A stretch of 64,000 bases of DNA from Mycolicibacterium novocastrense. GTDB lineage: Bacteria > Actinomycetota > Actinomycetes > Mycobacteriales > Mycobacteriaceae. Location of the stretch: NCBI RefSeq assembly GCF_001570485.1, contig NZ_BCTA01000093.1, positions 124,001-188,000 on the forward strand. The letters are read 5' to 3'. Below the pieces are notes generated by a model. That model ran no database searches and was not told the origin of the DNA. It saw nothing but the letters and a program-made list of their open reading frames with translations. Shown here in pieces: positions 22,495 to 31,226 of this stretch (the first letter of the stretch is position 1; each line of letters opens with the position of its first letter). Position numbers and translations under genes: made by a program.

Positions 22495-23046
22495 GTGACC
22501 GTAAAGCTGTACCTCGCTGCGGCCGGGGCGGTGGGGGTTGGGGCGTGGCTGCTCGGGGCCGCCCCGCAGTGGAGCCTTGCGCTCGGACTCGTCGCGCCGC
22601 TGGTACTCGCGGCGCTCCCCCGCTTCCTCGCCGGCACCCTCGTCGGTGTCAGCACTCCCGGTGCCCGCGAGGACGTCACCGCCGCGATGTCGGGGTCGGA
22701 GTTCGAGGATCACGTGGCGCGGGTGGCCCGGTCCTGCGGGGCGCCGGTGATCATGACCGCGATCACGGGAGACTGGGGAGTCGACATCATCGTCGGCAAA
22801 CGACCGGACCGTCTTGCCATCCAGTGCAAACGCCAGTCGCGCCCCGTCGGCGCGAGCGCCGTGCAGGAAGTGGTGGCGGGTGCGCCGATGCAGGACTGCA
22901 CCAAGACGATGGTCGTCACGAACCACGAATTCACCGCCGCCGCACGCAAACTCGCCGAGCTTCACGGATGCGAGCTGGTCGGTGGGGCCGACCTTCCCCG
23001 GTTGCGGTCGACGATCCGGCGCCTGCTCGAGCCGTCGGCGCCCTGA
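22495..23046 (+). CDS. Membrane-anchored Mrr-like restriction endonuclease-fold protein
   Basis: The roughly 183-aa protein begins with two hydrophobic helices (LYLAAAGAVGVGAWLLGAA and LALGLVAPLVLAALPRFL). A cytoplasmic Mrr-type nuclease domain follows: MSGSEFEDHVARVARS, GDWGVDIIV with the metal-binding Asp, then LAIQCKRQ with the Q-x-K core of the PD-(D/E)xK fold. The motif is complete, so it could cut DNA. Mrr enzymes cut methylated DNA, but small membrane-tethered forms are uncharacterised. GTG 22495 is a tentative start: TACGAT at 22482-22487 could be a -10 box for a short leader. ATG 22465 in the same frame is the alternative. It precedes a palindromic repeat and a DUF559-like gene. Confidence 0.75.
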   Translation: MTVKLYLAAAGAVGVGAWLLGAAPQWSLALGLVAPLVLAALPRFLAGTLVGVSTPGAREDVTAAMSGSEFEDHVARVARSCGAPVIMTAITGDWGVDIIVGKRPDRLAIQCKRQSRPVGASAVQEVVAGAPMQDCTKTMVVTNHEFTAAARKLAELHGCELVGGADLPRLRSTIRRLLEPSAP

Positions 23047-23065
23047 CCGCCCGAATTGCCTCGAA

Positions 23066-23113
23066 CGTGCCGTTTCATCCGCGACACGCCGCGCAAAGCG
23101 TATGAGATCGCAC
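23066..23113. repeat. Palindromic intergenic repeat, degenerate copy (type 1, left)
   Basis: This 48-nt element starts CGTGCCGTTTCATCCGC and runs on through GACACGCCG; its right arm (GCGTATGAGATCGCAC) pairs with four mismatches. It is 24 of 25 identical over its first 25 bases to the reverse complement of the element at 24065-24112. The two copies bracket the AbiEi/DUF559-like gene in opposite orientation. Confidence 0.75.
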
Positions 23114-23190
23114 AGTCGCGGGGGTGAACCTGTGGATAACGTGGGCTCTCACCCCGAAAGATGTCATGGCGGGGCGCGACCGTTGCGGCC

Positions 23191-24063
23191 ATGGAAGATC
23201 TCGACTGGCCGTTTCGAGCAAGCGAGGCGCTCGACGCGGGACTACTGACGTTTCGCGAGCTGCGGCGATTTCACGCCGGCATCTATCCCGGCGTGTGGGC
23301 GCCGCGGGGCGTCGAGTTGTCGGCCGTCGACCGGGCCAGGGCCGCCTGGCTGTGGTCACGCCGACAAGGTGTACTGGCAGGCCTATCGGCGTCGGCGTTG
23401 CTCGGCGCGAAATGGGTCGAGCCTGACGCCGCCGCCGAACTCGTGCTGTCGAATCGGCGATCGCCGCCAAGAATCACCGTCCACAGCGACACACTGTTGC
23501 CCGAGGAGATCGTGACGCGCCACCAGATGCCCGTGACGACGCCGGAGCGCAGCGCGTTCGACCTCGGCCGCCGGCTCCCGCTCGAGGAAGGCGTTCAACG
23601 CATCGACGCGCTGATGAATGCGACGGACATCAAGCCCGCCGACATCGACGAGGTGGCGCAGCGGCATCCCGGCGTGCGCGGCTTGCGGCAGCTACGCCAG
23701 ACACTGGAACTCGTCGACGGCGGCGCGGAGTCGCCGTACGAATCACTGACCCGACTACTGCTGGTGCAGGCCGGATTTCCGCGTCCGGAAACCCAGATAC
23801 GGGTGCTCGACCGGTCAGGGCGTGTGGTCGCACGCATCGATCTGGGATGGTCGCAGTATCGCGTCGGCGTGGATTTCGAAGGCGCACACCACTGGACTGA
23901 CCCGCGACAACGTACCGCCGATGCCGAACGCTATTGGTTGCTGCCGCGGCTCGGCTGGAACGACATCAGGCTGACCAGCGGCATGTTGCACAACCAGCCG
24001 CGCGTATTTCTCGAGCGAGTCGGCGAGGCACTAATCGCCCGCGGCTGCCCGAAAACATGGTGA
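23191..24063 (+). CDS. AbiEi-like / DUF559 endonuclease-fold protein
   Basis: The 290-aa protein has two parts. Residues about 1-165 resemble AbiEi-type antitoxin regions, with a winged-helix start (LLTFRELRRFHAGIYPGVWAP), RRQGVLAGLSASALLG and TTPERSAFDLGRRL. Residues about 185-290 resemble DUF559/Vsr-like nucleases: ESPYESLTRLLLVQAGFPRPE, RIDLGW, VGVDFEGAHHW and LLPRLGWNDIRL. This family is abundant in mycobacteria and its role is unknown. ATG 23191 is chosen over 23161 because homologous proteins start near the winged helix. A palindromic repeat lies on each side, and a second family member (43351-44238) has the same arrangement. Confidence 0.75.
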   Translation: MEDLDWPFRASEALDAGLLTFRELRRFHAGIYPGVWAPRGVELSAVDRARAAWLWSRRQGVLAGLSASALLGAKWVEPDAAAELVLSNRRSPPRITVHSDTLLPEEIVTRHQMPVTTPERSAFDLGRRLPLEEGVQRIDALMNATDIKPADIDEVAQRHPGVRGLRQLRQTLELVDGGAESPYESLTRLLLVQAGFPRPETQIRVLDRSGRVVARIDLGWSQYRVGVDFEGAHHWTDPRQRTADAERYWLLPRLGWNDIRLTSGMLHNQPRVFLERVGEALIARGCPKTW

Positions 24064-24064
24064 A

Positions 24065-24112
24065 CGTGCGGTTTCATCCGCCAAATCGGCGTGTCGCGGA
24101 TGAAACCGCACG
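24065..24112. repeat. Palindromic intergenic repeat, perfect copy (type 1, right)
   Basis: CGTGCGGTTTCATCCGC (24065-24081) and its exact complement (24096-24112) form a 17-bp stem with a 14-nt loop. The loop contains CGGCGTGTC, the complement of the GACACGCCG core. It starts 2 nt after the stop of the AbiEi/DUF559-like gene and lies between convergent genes. There is no T-run, so it is not a typical intrinsic terminator. Confidence 0.85.
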
Positions 24113-24132
24113 ATCGGCGGCCAAGCGCCCCG

Positions 24133-24972
24133 CTAGAGAATCGGCCTGCCGCCGGTCACCGCGATCCGCGCACCCGTCACGTAGCTCGCCTCGTCGGACG
24201 CCAGCATCACGTAGACCGGCGCCAACTCGACCGGTTGACCGGCACGGCCCAACGGCGTGTTCTCGCCGAACTGCTTGACCTTCTCCGGCGGCATCGTCGA
24301 CGGGATCAACGGTGTCCAGATCGGGCCCGGCGCGACGCTGTTGGCGCGAATACCCTTCTCGCCCAACATCTCCGCCAAGCTGGCGGAGAAGTTGGCGATC
24401 GCGGCCTTGGTGGCCGCGTACGGCGCCAGCTTCGGGTTGGGCATGTCGGAGTTCACCGAGGAACTGCCGATGATCGACGCACCGGCGCCCATGTGCGGCA
24501 GCGCGGCCTTCACGAGGTAGAAGTACGCCCCGACGTTGAGCCGGAACGTGTAATCCCACTCCTCGTCGCTGATCTCGTCGAGGGTGTCGTGTGTCATCTG
24601 GTAGGCGGCGTTGTTGACGAGCACATCGATCCCGCCGAATTCCTGCACGGCGCGGTCCACGACGGCGCGGCAGTGCGCCGGGTCGGAGAGATCGCCGGGC
24701 ATCAACACACATTTGCGCCCGGCGTCCTCGACATACTTCTGGACCTCCTTGGCGTCGCCGTCCTCGTTCAAGTAGGCGATCAGCACGTCGGCACCCTCGC
24801 GCGCGTAGGCGATCGCGACCGCGCGGCCGATTCCGCTATCGCCTCCGGTGATGACCGCGCGCTTACCGGTCAGCCGGCCCGACCCCTGATAACTCGTCTC
24901 GCCGCAGTCGGGGGTCGGGGTCATCTCGCTCTGCACACCGGGCGGGGACTGCTGCTGTTCTGGAAAACTCAT
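24133..24972 (-). CDS. SDR oxidoreductase of the general-stress (Gsp39/YdaD) type
   Basis: The 279-aa classical SDR has the long N-terminal lead-in MTPTPDCGETSYQGSGRL typical of the Bacillus general stress protein 39 group. The cofactor site ITGGDSGIGRAVAIAYAREGAD follows, then VNNAAYQ, catalytic SSSVNS and YAATK, and IWTPLIPSTM. The substrate is unknown. ATG 24972 has GAGAGG 5 nt upstream; the longer frame to 25650 is antisense of the TetR gene. It is divergent from tetR with a 105-nt gap containing an inverted repeat, so the TetR protein may control it. Confidence 0.88.
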   Translation of the reverse strand: MSFPEQQQSPPGVQSEMTPTPDCGETSYQGSGRLTGKRAVITGGDSGIGRAVAIAYAREGADVLIAYLNEDGDAKEVQKYVEDAGRKCVLMPGDLSDPAHCRAVVDRAVQEFGGIDVLVNNAAYQMTHDTLDEISDEEWDYTFRLNVGAYFYLVKAALPHMGAGASIIGSSSVNSDMPNPKLAPYAATKAAIANFSASLAEMLGEKGIRANSVAPGPIWTPLIPSTMPPEKVKQFGENTPLGRAGQPVELAPVYVMLASDEASYVTGARIAVTGGRPIL

Positions 24973-25021
24973 CGATGGCCTCTCGTGGGATGTCTGTTCT
25001 TGCGCGGGGTTACCCCGCAGC

Positions 25022-25040
25022 CGTCCGAATACTCCGGACG
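25022..25040. promoter_or_regulatory. Inverted repeat, possible TetR operator
   Basis: CGTCCG (25022-25027) and CGGACG (25035-25040) are separated by 7 nt in the divergent region between the SDR and tetR genes. TetR proteins normally bind such 15-20 bp palindromes. The assignment is inferred from position. Confidence 0.45.
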
Positions 25041-25077
25041 ATCCGCTGTTTGACATGTGTTCACTACGATGAAGCTC

Positions 25078-25728
25078 ATGGCCGAGTCCCGACGGCGGCT
25101 CTCCCCCGCCGACCGACGCAGCGAACTGCTGACGCTCGGTGCCGAGGTGTTCGGTCAGCGGCCCTACGACGAGGTTCGCATCGACGAGATCGCCGAGCGG
25201 GCCGGAGTGTCCCGGGCGTTGATGTACCACTACTTCCCGGACAAGCGGGCGTTCTTCGCCGCGGTGATCCGCGCCGAGGGTGAGCGGCTGTTCGAGGCCA
25301 CCAACGTGCCACCGCGACCCGGGCAGAGCCTCTTCGACCAGGTGCGTGAGGGGGTGCTCGCCTACCTGCGCTACGACGACGAGCACCCACACGGCGCGTG
25401 GGCCGCCTACGTGGGATCGGGCCGCTCCGATCCCGTGCTGCGCGGCATCGAGGACACCGACAACGACCGTCAAGCCAGCCGCATTCTCGGCCGCATCCAC
25501 GCCGCCGTCGGCGACGACCTGGACGACAAGGTGGAGCGCGACCTGCGCATCACCGTCTACGGCTGGCTGGCCTTCACCTTCGAGATGTGCAGGCAACGGC
25601 TGATGGACCCGTCCATCGAGGCCGGTCCCGTGGCCGACGCGTGCGCACACGCCCTGTTCGACGCCGTCGGACGCGTCCCCGGTATCCCTTCTCCCCTGCG
25701 CGAAGCGGTGTCACCGAATCGCCGCTGA
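25078..25728 (+). CDS. TetR family transcriptional regulator
   Basis: The 216-aa protein has an N-terminal TetR helix-turn-helix (RSELLTLGAEVFGQRPYDEVRIDEIAERAGVSRALMYHYFPDKRAFF region, residues about 13-60) and an all-helical ligand domain. It corresponds by position to M. tuberculosis Rv3295, the TetR gene before lhr. ATG 25078 gives the usual N-terminus; ATG 25069 and 25057 are possible. It is divergent from the SDR gene with a 6-bp-arm inverted repeat between them, so it probably represses the SDR gene and itself. Confidence 0.88.
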   Translation: MAESRRRLSPADRRSELLTLGAEVFGQRPYDEVRIDEIAERAGVSRALMYHYFPDKRAFFAAVIRAEGERLFEATNVPPRPGQSLFDQVREGVLAYLRYDDEHPHGAWAAYVGSGRSDPVLRGIEDTDNDRQASRILGRIHAAVGDDLDDKVERDLRITVYGWLAFTFEMCRQRLMDPSIEAGPVADACAHALFDAVGRVPGIPSPLREAVSPNRR

Positions 25729-25822
25729 CCTGTGATTTCGGCGCGCCAAGCATCGCTGGGCGATAGCTGAGGCACCGCAACCGCCGAGGACTTGTCGGTG
25801 GTGGGGTGCACCATGGACGTCG

Positions 25823-28800
25823 ATGAGCACATCCCCCCTCGCCCGGTTCAGCGACCTGACCCGGGAGTGGTTCACCGGCACGTTCGCCGAGCCGACGCCC
25901 GCCCAGGCCCAAGCCTGGTCGGCGATCGCCGATGGGGACAACACGCTCGTCATCGCACCCACCGGATCCGGTAAGACGCTCGCGGCGTTCCTGTGGGCAA
26001 TCGACCAGTTGGCCTCCGTCCCCGCCGAACCACGAGCCGGCACCAAAGTGCTGTACGTCTCGCCGCTGAAGGCGCTCGCCGTCGACGTGGAGCGCAACCT
26101 GCGCACCCCGCTCACCGGTATCGCCCGCATGGCCGAACGGCGCGGTGTGCCCGCCCCGCAGATCAGCGTCGGGGTGCGCTCCGGCGACACCTCCCCCGCG
26201 CAGCGGCGCGAACTGATCGCCCGACCGCCCGACATTCTGATCACCACGCCCGAATCGTTGTTCCTGATGTTGACCTCGGCGGCGCGCGACACGCTGGCCG
26301 ACGTCCGGACCGTCATCGTCGACGAGGTGCACGCCGTCGCGGCCACCAAACGCGGCGCCCACCTCGCGCTGTCGCTCGAGCGGTTGGATCAACTTCTCGA
26401 CGCGCCCGCGCAGCGGATCGGCTTGTCGGCCACCGTCCGTCCCCCCGAGGAGGTGGCGCGGTTCCTGTCCGGTCAGGCCCGCACCACGATCGTGGCCCCA
26501 CCGGCCGCCAAGACATTCGACCTGTCCGTCCAGGTGCCGGTGCCGGATATGGCCAACCTCGAGAACAACACCATCTGGCCCGACGTCGAAGAGAAGATCG
26601 TCGACCTGATCGAGGGTCACAATTCGTCGATCGTGTTCGCCAACTCGCGCCGCCTCGCCGAACGACTCACGTCGCGGCTCAACGAGATCCACGCTGAGCG
26701 CACCGGCCAGGAGCTCGAGACGGGACCCAACACCGGAGTCGCAGGCGGCTCACCCGCCCACATCATGGGCAGCGGGCAGGCGTCGGGCGCGCCCACATTG
26801 CTGGCCCGCGCGCATCACGGCTCGGTCAGCAAGGAACAGCGCGCGCTCGTCGAGGACGACCTCAAGAGCGGCCGGCTCAAGGCCGTCGTCGCGACCTCGA
26901 GTCTGGAGCTCGGGATCGACATGGGCGCAGTCGATCTGGTGATCCAGGTGGAGGCCCCGCCCTCGGTGGCCAGCGGGCTGCAGCGCATCGGCCGCGCCGG
27001 CCACCAGGTCGGCGAGATCTCCCAGGGTGTGTTGTTCCCCAAGCACCGCACCGACCTGATCGGCTGCGCGGTGACGGTCAAGCGGATGCTCTCCGGTGAG
27101 ATCGAGACCATGCGGGTGCCGACCAACCCGCTCGACGTGCTGGCCCAGCACACGGTCGCCGCGTGTGCGCTCGAACCGCTCGACGCCGACCGCTGGTTCG
27201 ACGCGGTGCGGCGCAGCGCCCCGTTCGCGACCCTGCCGCGCAGCGCGTTCGAGGCGACGCTGGATCTGCTGTCGGGTAAGTATCCGTCGACCGAGTTCGC
27301 CGAGCTGCGGCCCCGCCTGGTGTACGACCGCGACACCGGCACGATGACGGCTCGGCCCGGAGCGCAGCGGCTGGCGGTCACCAGCGGCGGCGCGATCCCT
27401 GACCGCGGCCTGTTCACGGTCTATCTGGCCACTGATTCCGAAAAGCCTTCCCGCGTTGGGGAACTCGACGAGGAGATGGTGTACGAGTCGCGGCCGGGCG
27501 ACGTCATCTCCCTAGGCGCGACGAGCTGGCGGATCACGGAGATCACCCATGACCGGGTCCTGGTGATCCCGGCGCCCGGTCAGCCGGCGCGACTTCCGTT
27601 CTGGCGCGGCGACGGCGTCGGCCGCCCGGCCGAACTGGGCGCCGCGGTCGGGGCGTACACCGGCGAACTGGCCCGCCTCGGTCGCGACGAGTTCGATCAG
27701 CGCTGCCGGTCAATGGGTTTCGACCAGTTCGCCACCGACAACCTGTGGCAGCTGATCGACGACCAGCGCCAGGCGACCGGCGTCGTGCCCTCGGACACCA
27801 CATTCGTCGTCGAACGGTTCCGCGACGAACTCGGCGACTGGCGCGTCATCCTGCACTCCCCCTACGGCTTGCGCGTGCACGGGCCACTCGCGCTGGCGGT
27901 GTCACGACGGCTGCGGGAGCGGTACGGCATCGACGAGAAGCCCACCGCCTCCGACGACGGCATCATCGTGCGCTTACCCGACACCGAGGACGCCCCCCCG
28001 GGTGCCGACCTGTTTGTGTTCGACGCCGACGAGATCGAGCCGATCGTCACCGCCGAGGTGGGCGGTTCGGCGTTGTTCGCCTCCCGTTTCCGTGAGTGTG
28101 CGGCCCGCGCATTGCTGCTGCCGCGCCGCCATCCGGGCAAGCGCTCCCCGCTGTGGCATCAGCGCCAGCGCGCCGCGCAATTGCTTGACGTCGCGCGCAA
28201 GTACCCCGACTTCCCGATCGTGTTGGAGGCCGTGCGGGAATGCCTGCAGGACGTCTACGACGTGCCCGCGTTGACCGAGCTGATGCACCGGGTCGCCCAA
28301 CGCCGGCTGCGCATCGTCGAGGTGGAGACCACCACGCCGTCGCCGTTCGCCGCGTCGCTGCTGTTCGGCTATGTCGGCGCATTCATGTACGAGGGCGACA
28401 GCCCCCTGGCCGAACGCCGCGCCGCCGCACTGTCTTTGGACAGTGTGCTGCTCGCCGAGCTGTTGGGCCGTGTCGAGCTGCGCGAGCTGCTCGACCCGCA
28501 GGTGATCACGAGTACGACCCGACAGCTGCAGCATCTGAGCGACGACCGCAAGGCACGCGACGCCGAGGGCATCGCCGACCTGCTGCGGCTGCTGGGCCCG
28601 CTGACCGAGGCCGAGATCGCCGACCGCGCCACGACGTCCGACATCGGCGGCTGGCTCGACGGCTTGCGCGCCGCCAAACGGGCGTTGACCGTGTCCTTCG
28701 CCGACGAGACCTGGTGGATCGCCATCGAGGACATCGGCCTGTTGCGCGACGGCGTCGGTGTGGCCGTACCGGTCGGGGTGCCGACGGCGTTCACCGAATC

Positions 28801-30361
28801 GGTCGACGACCCGCTGGGTGAGCTGCTGGGCCGCTACGCGCGCACGCGAGGCCCGTTCACCACACACGACGCGGCGGCCCGGTTCGGTCTGGGTCTGCGC
28901 GTCACCGCCGACGTGCTGGGCCGGATGGCCATCGACGGCAAGCTGATTCGCGGTGAGTTCACCGATCTGCCGGTCGCCGACCCGACCGCCGCCGAGCAGT
29001 GGTGTGACTCCGATGTGCTCAAGATTCTGCGGCGCCGGTCGCTGGCGGCGCTGCGGGCGCAGATCGAGCCGGTCAGCACGGCGGCCTACGGGCGTTTCCT
29101 GCCGGCGTGGCAGTCGGTCGGCTCGGCGCACAACAGCGGCGTCGACGGACTCGCCACCGTGATCGATCAGCTTGCCGGCGTGCCGATTTCGGCTTCGGCC
29201 GTCGAGCCGCTGGTGTTCGGTCAGCGCGTCCGCGACTATCAGCCGGCGATGCTCGACGAACTGCTGGCCTCCGGTGAGGTCACGTGGTCGGGGGCCGGCC
29301 AGATCGGTGGCGGCGACGGGTGGATCGCCTTCCACTCCGCGGAGTCGGCGCCGCTGACGTTGAGCGCCCCCACCGAGATCGAGTTCACCGACAGCCACCG
29401 GGCGATCCTCGAAACGCTCGATCGCGGCGGCGCGTTCTTTTTCCGTCAGCTCACCGACAATCCGAACGAAGACCACAAGAATGCGCTGTGGGATCTGATC
29501 TGGGCGGGCTGGGTCACCGGCGACACGTTCGCGCCGGTGCGCGCGAAGTTGATGGGTACCCGCGGGGCATCGGGACGCCGGAGCGCCCCCGCGCACCGGC
29601 AGCGGCGACGGGCGCCGCGGTTGAGCAGCTACAGCGTCGCGCACGCCCAGACCCGTAACGCCGATCCCACGGTGGCGGGCCGGTGGTCGGCGCTGCCGGC
29701 CGCAGAACCGGAATCGACTGTGCGCGCACACTTTCAAGCCGAACTGCTGCTCGGGCGCCACGGGGTGCTGACCAAGGGTGCCGTTGGCGCCGAAGGCGTG
29801 CCGGGCGGCTTCGCCATGCTCTACAAGGTGCTGACGGCGTTCGAGGACGCCGGCCGGTGCCAGCGCGGCTATTTCGTTGAGTCACTCGGCGGCGCCCAGT
29901 TCGCCGTCGCGTCCACGGTGGACCGCCTGCGCTCCTATTTGGACAGCGTCGACTCTGACCACCGCGACTACCACGCGATCGTCCTCGCGGCCGCCGATCC
30001 GGCCAACCCCTACGGCGCCGCACTCCCGTGGCCGACAAAGCGATCCGATGACGACTCCACGCACCGCCCGGGCCGCAAGGCCGGTGCACTGGTCGCGATG
30101 GTCGACGGCGAACTGGTGTGGTTCCTCGAACGCGGCGGGCGGTCACTGCTGAGCTTCACCGGCGACACCGACGCGCATATCGCCGCCGCTGCTGCCCTGG
30201 CCGATCTGGTCAGCAACGGCCGGGCCGGATCGTTCCTCGTCGAGAAGGTCAACGGTGTTCCCGTGCTCGAACCGGGCGCCGAGGGTGAGCGCGCTGCGGT
30301 CCACGATGCGCTGCTCGGCGCCGGGTTCGCCCGGACGCCGCGCGGCCTGCGGTTGCGCTGA
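25823..30361 (+). CDS. lhr: ATP-dependent superfamily 2 helicase Lhr
   Basis: The 1512-aa protein is the large helicase-related enzyme, a 3'-to-5' DNA and RNA:DNA helicase involved in DNA repair. The motor domain has Walker A APTGSGKT, then TPESLFLML, the DEVH box in VDEVHAV, SATVRPPEEV and the C-terminal core motifs SSLELGIDMGAVDLV and QRIGRAGHQ. A winged helix and a long C-terminal domain (about residues 850-1512) follow, as in mycobacterial Lhr. The C-terminus continues uninterrupted to the usual length. nei starts 3 nt after the stop, as in M. tuberculosis Rv3296-Rv3297, supporting a shared repair transcript. Confidence 0.96.
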   Translation: MSTSPLARFSDLTREWFTGTFAEPTPAQAQAWSAIADGDNTLVIAPTGSGKTLAAFLWAIDQLASVPAEPRAGTKVLYVSPLKALAVDVERNLRTPLTGIARMAERRGVPAPQISVGVRSGDTSPAQRRELIARPPDILITTPESLFLMLTSAARDTLADVRTVIVDEVHAVAATKRGAHLALSLERLDQLLDAPAQRIGLSATVRPPEEVARFLSGQARTTIVAPPAAKTFDLSVQVPVPDMANLENNTIWPDVEEKIVDLIEGHNSSIVFANSRRLAERLTSRLNEIHAERTGQELETGPNTGVAGGSPAHIMGSGQASGAPTLLARAHHGSVSKEQRALVEDDLKSGRLKAVVATSSLELGIDMGAVDLVIQVEAPPSVASGLQRIGRAGHQVGEISQGVLFPKHRTDLIGCAVTVKRMLSGEIETMRVPTNPLDVLAQHTVAACALEPLDADRWFDAVRRSAPFATLPRSAFEATLDLLSGKYPSTEFAELRPRLVYDRDTGTMTARPGAQRLAVTSGGAIPDRGLFTVYLATDSEKPSRVGELDEEMVYESRPGDVISLGATSWRITEITHDRVLVIPAPGQPARLPFWRGDGVGRPAELGAAVGAYTGELARLGRDEFDQRCRSMGFDQFATDNLWQLIDDQRQATGVVPSDTTFVVERFRDELGDWRVILHSPYGLRVHGPLALAVSRRLRERYGIDEKPTASDDGIIVRLPDTEDAPPGADLFVFDADEIEPIVTAEVGGSALFASRFRECAARALLLPRRHPGKRSPLWHQRQRAAQLLDVARKYPDFPIVLEAVRECLQDVYDVPALTELMHRVAQRRLRIVEVETTTPSPFAASLLFGYVGAFMYEGDSPLAERRAAALSLDSVLLAELLGRVELRELLDPQVITSTTRQLQHLSDDRKARDAEGIADLLRLLGPLTEAEIADRATTSDIGGWLDGLRAAKRALTVSFADETWWIAIEDIGLLRDGVGVAVPVGVPTAFTESVDDPLGELLGRYARTRGPFTTHDAAARFGLGLRVTADVLGRMAIDGKLIRGEFTDLPVADPTAAEQWCDSDVLKILRRRSLAALRAQIEPVSTAAYGRFLPAWQSVGSAHNSGVDGLATVIDQLAGVPISASAVEPLVFGQRVRDYQPAMLDELLASGEVTWSGAGQIGGGDGWIAFHSAESAPLTLSAPTEIEFTDSHRAILETLDRGGAFFFRQLTDNPNEDHKNALWDLIWAGWVTGDTFAPVRAKLMGTRGASGRRSAPAHRQRRRAPRLSSYSVAHAQTRNADPTVAGRWSALPAAEPESTVRAHFQAELLLGRHGVLTKGAVGAEGVPGGFAMLYKVLTAFEDAGRCQRGYFVESLGGAQFAVASTVDRLRSYLDSVDSDHRDYHAIVLAAADPANPYGAALPWPTKRSDDDSTHRPGRKAGALVAMVDGELVWFLERGGRSLLSFTGDTDAHIAAAAALADLVSNGRAGSFLVEKVNGVPVLEPGAEGERAAVHDALLGAGFARTPRGLRLR

Positions 30362-30364
30362 CGC

Positions 30365-31138
30365 ATGCCCGAAGGCGACACGGTCTACCGCACCGCCACC
30401 AAACTGCGCGAGGCACTGGCGGGCAAGCAGCTCACGCGCTGCGACGTGCGGGTGCCCAAGTTCGCGACGGTCGACCTGACGGGTTGTGTCGTCGACGAGG
30501 TGATCAGCCGCGGTAAGCATCTGTTCATCCGCGCCGGTGACGCCAGCATCCACTCCCATCTGAAGATGGAGGGCGCCTGGCTGATCGGCGGGCAGATTCG
30601 GCGGGTGCCCGAGTACAAGATCCGGATCCTGTTGTACACCAGCGACTCCCGCGCCGCCGGTGTCGACCTCGGCGTGCTGGAGATTCTGCCACGCGATCGC
30701 GATATGGAAGCCGTCGCCCACCTCGGCCCTGACCTGCTCGGCGACGACTGGGACCCGGCCGTCGCCAGGGCCAACCTCGTCGAGGATCCGCAGCGACCAC
30801 TGGCCGAGGCGCTACTGGACCAGCGGGTGATGGCGGGCGTCGGCAACGTTTACGCCAACGAGCTCTGCTTCGTCACCGGCTACCTGCCCACCACTCCGGT
30901 CGGCAGGGTCAAGGACCCGCTGCGAATGGTGCAACGAGCCCGAGACATGCTGTGGCTGAACAGGTCCCGCGTCAACCGGACCACGACCGGCGACACCCGC
31001 GGCGGCCGCGACCTGTGGGTCTACGGCCGGCGTGGCCGACCGTGCCGCCGGTGCGGCACGCCCATCGAGTCGGACTCCCCGCGCCCCGGTAACCCGGGCG
31101 AACGCGTCTCCTACTGGTGTCCGGTCTGCCAGACCTGA
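30365..31138 (+). CDS. nei: Fpg/Nei family DNA glycosylase (endonuclease VIII)
   Basis: The 257-aa enzyme removes oxidised pyrimidines and nicks the strand. The N-terminus MPEGDTVYR supplies the catalytic Pro2 and Glu3, SRGKHLF the conserved Lys, and the helix-two-turn-helix is VMAGVGNVYANELCF. The C-terminal zinc finger has two CxxC pairs (CRRCG and CPVC), with the DNA-contacting Arg region between them (RDLWVYGRRGRP). It follows lhr by 3 nt in the same direction, as in other mycobacteria. Nei1 is the better match than Fpg because of the DTVYR start. Confidence 0.94.
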   Translation: MPEGDTVYRTATKLREALAGKQLTRCDVRVPKFATVDLTGCVVDEVISRGKHLFIRAGDASIHSHLKMEGAWLIGGQIRRVPEYKIRILLYTSDSRAAGVDLGVLEILPRDRDMEAVAHLGPDLLGDDWDPAVARANLVEDPQRPLAEALLDQRVMAGVGNVYANELCFVTGYLPTTPVGRVKDPLRMVQRARDMLWLNRSRVNRTTTGDTRGGRDLWVYGRRGRPCRRCGTPIESDSPRPGNPGERVSYWCPVCQT

Positions 31139-31155
31139 CCCGCGCCGAAGCGCGC

Positions 31156-31211
31156 CGAGACTGCGGTTTGTGACGGATTTCGGCCGATTCTCGTCAGATA
31201 CCGCAGTCTCG
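31156..31211. repeat. Palindromic intergenic repeat (type 3)
   Basis: CGAGACTGCGGT (31156-31167) and its exact complement ACCGCAGTCTCG (31200-31211) form a 12-bp stem. An inner TGACG/CGTCA pair extends the hairpin. It lies between the convergent nei and desA3 genes. Its architecture matches the other palindromes in the window, although its arms differ and the GACACGCCG core is not seen. Confidence 0.8.
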
Positions 31212-31226
31212 CCGCGCCCGGGGTCG

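Noticed and set aside
25050..25070. TTGACA and TACGAT before tetR as a SigA promoter
   Set aside because: The two hexamers are only 9 nt apart.
27974..29761. Minus-strand frame of 595 codons inside lhr
   Set aside because: It is antisense to a complete helicase and carries no domain.
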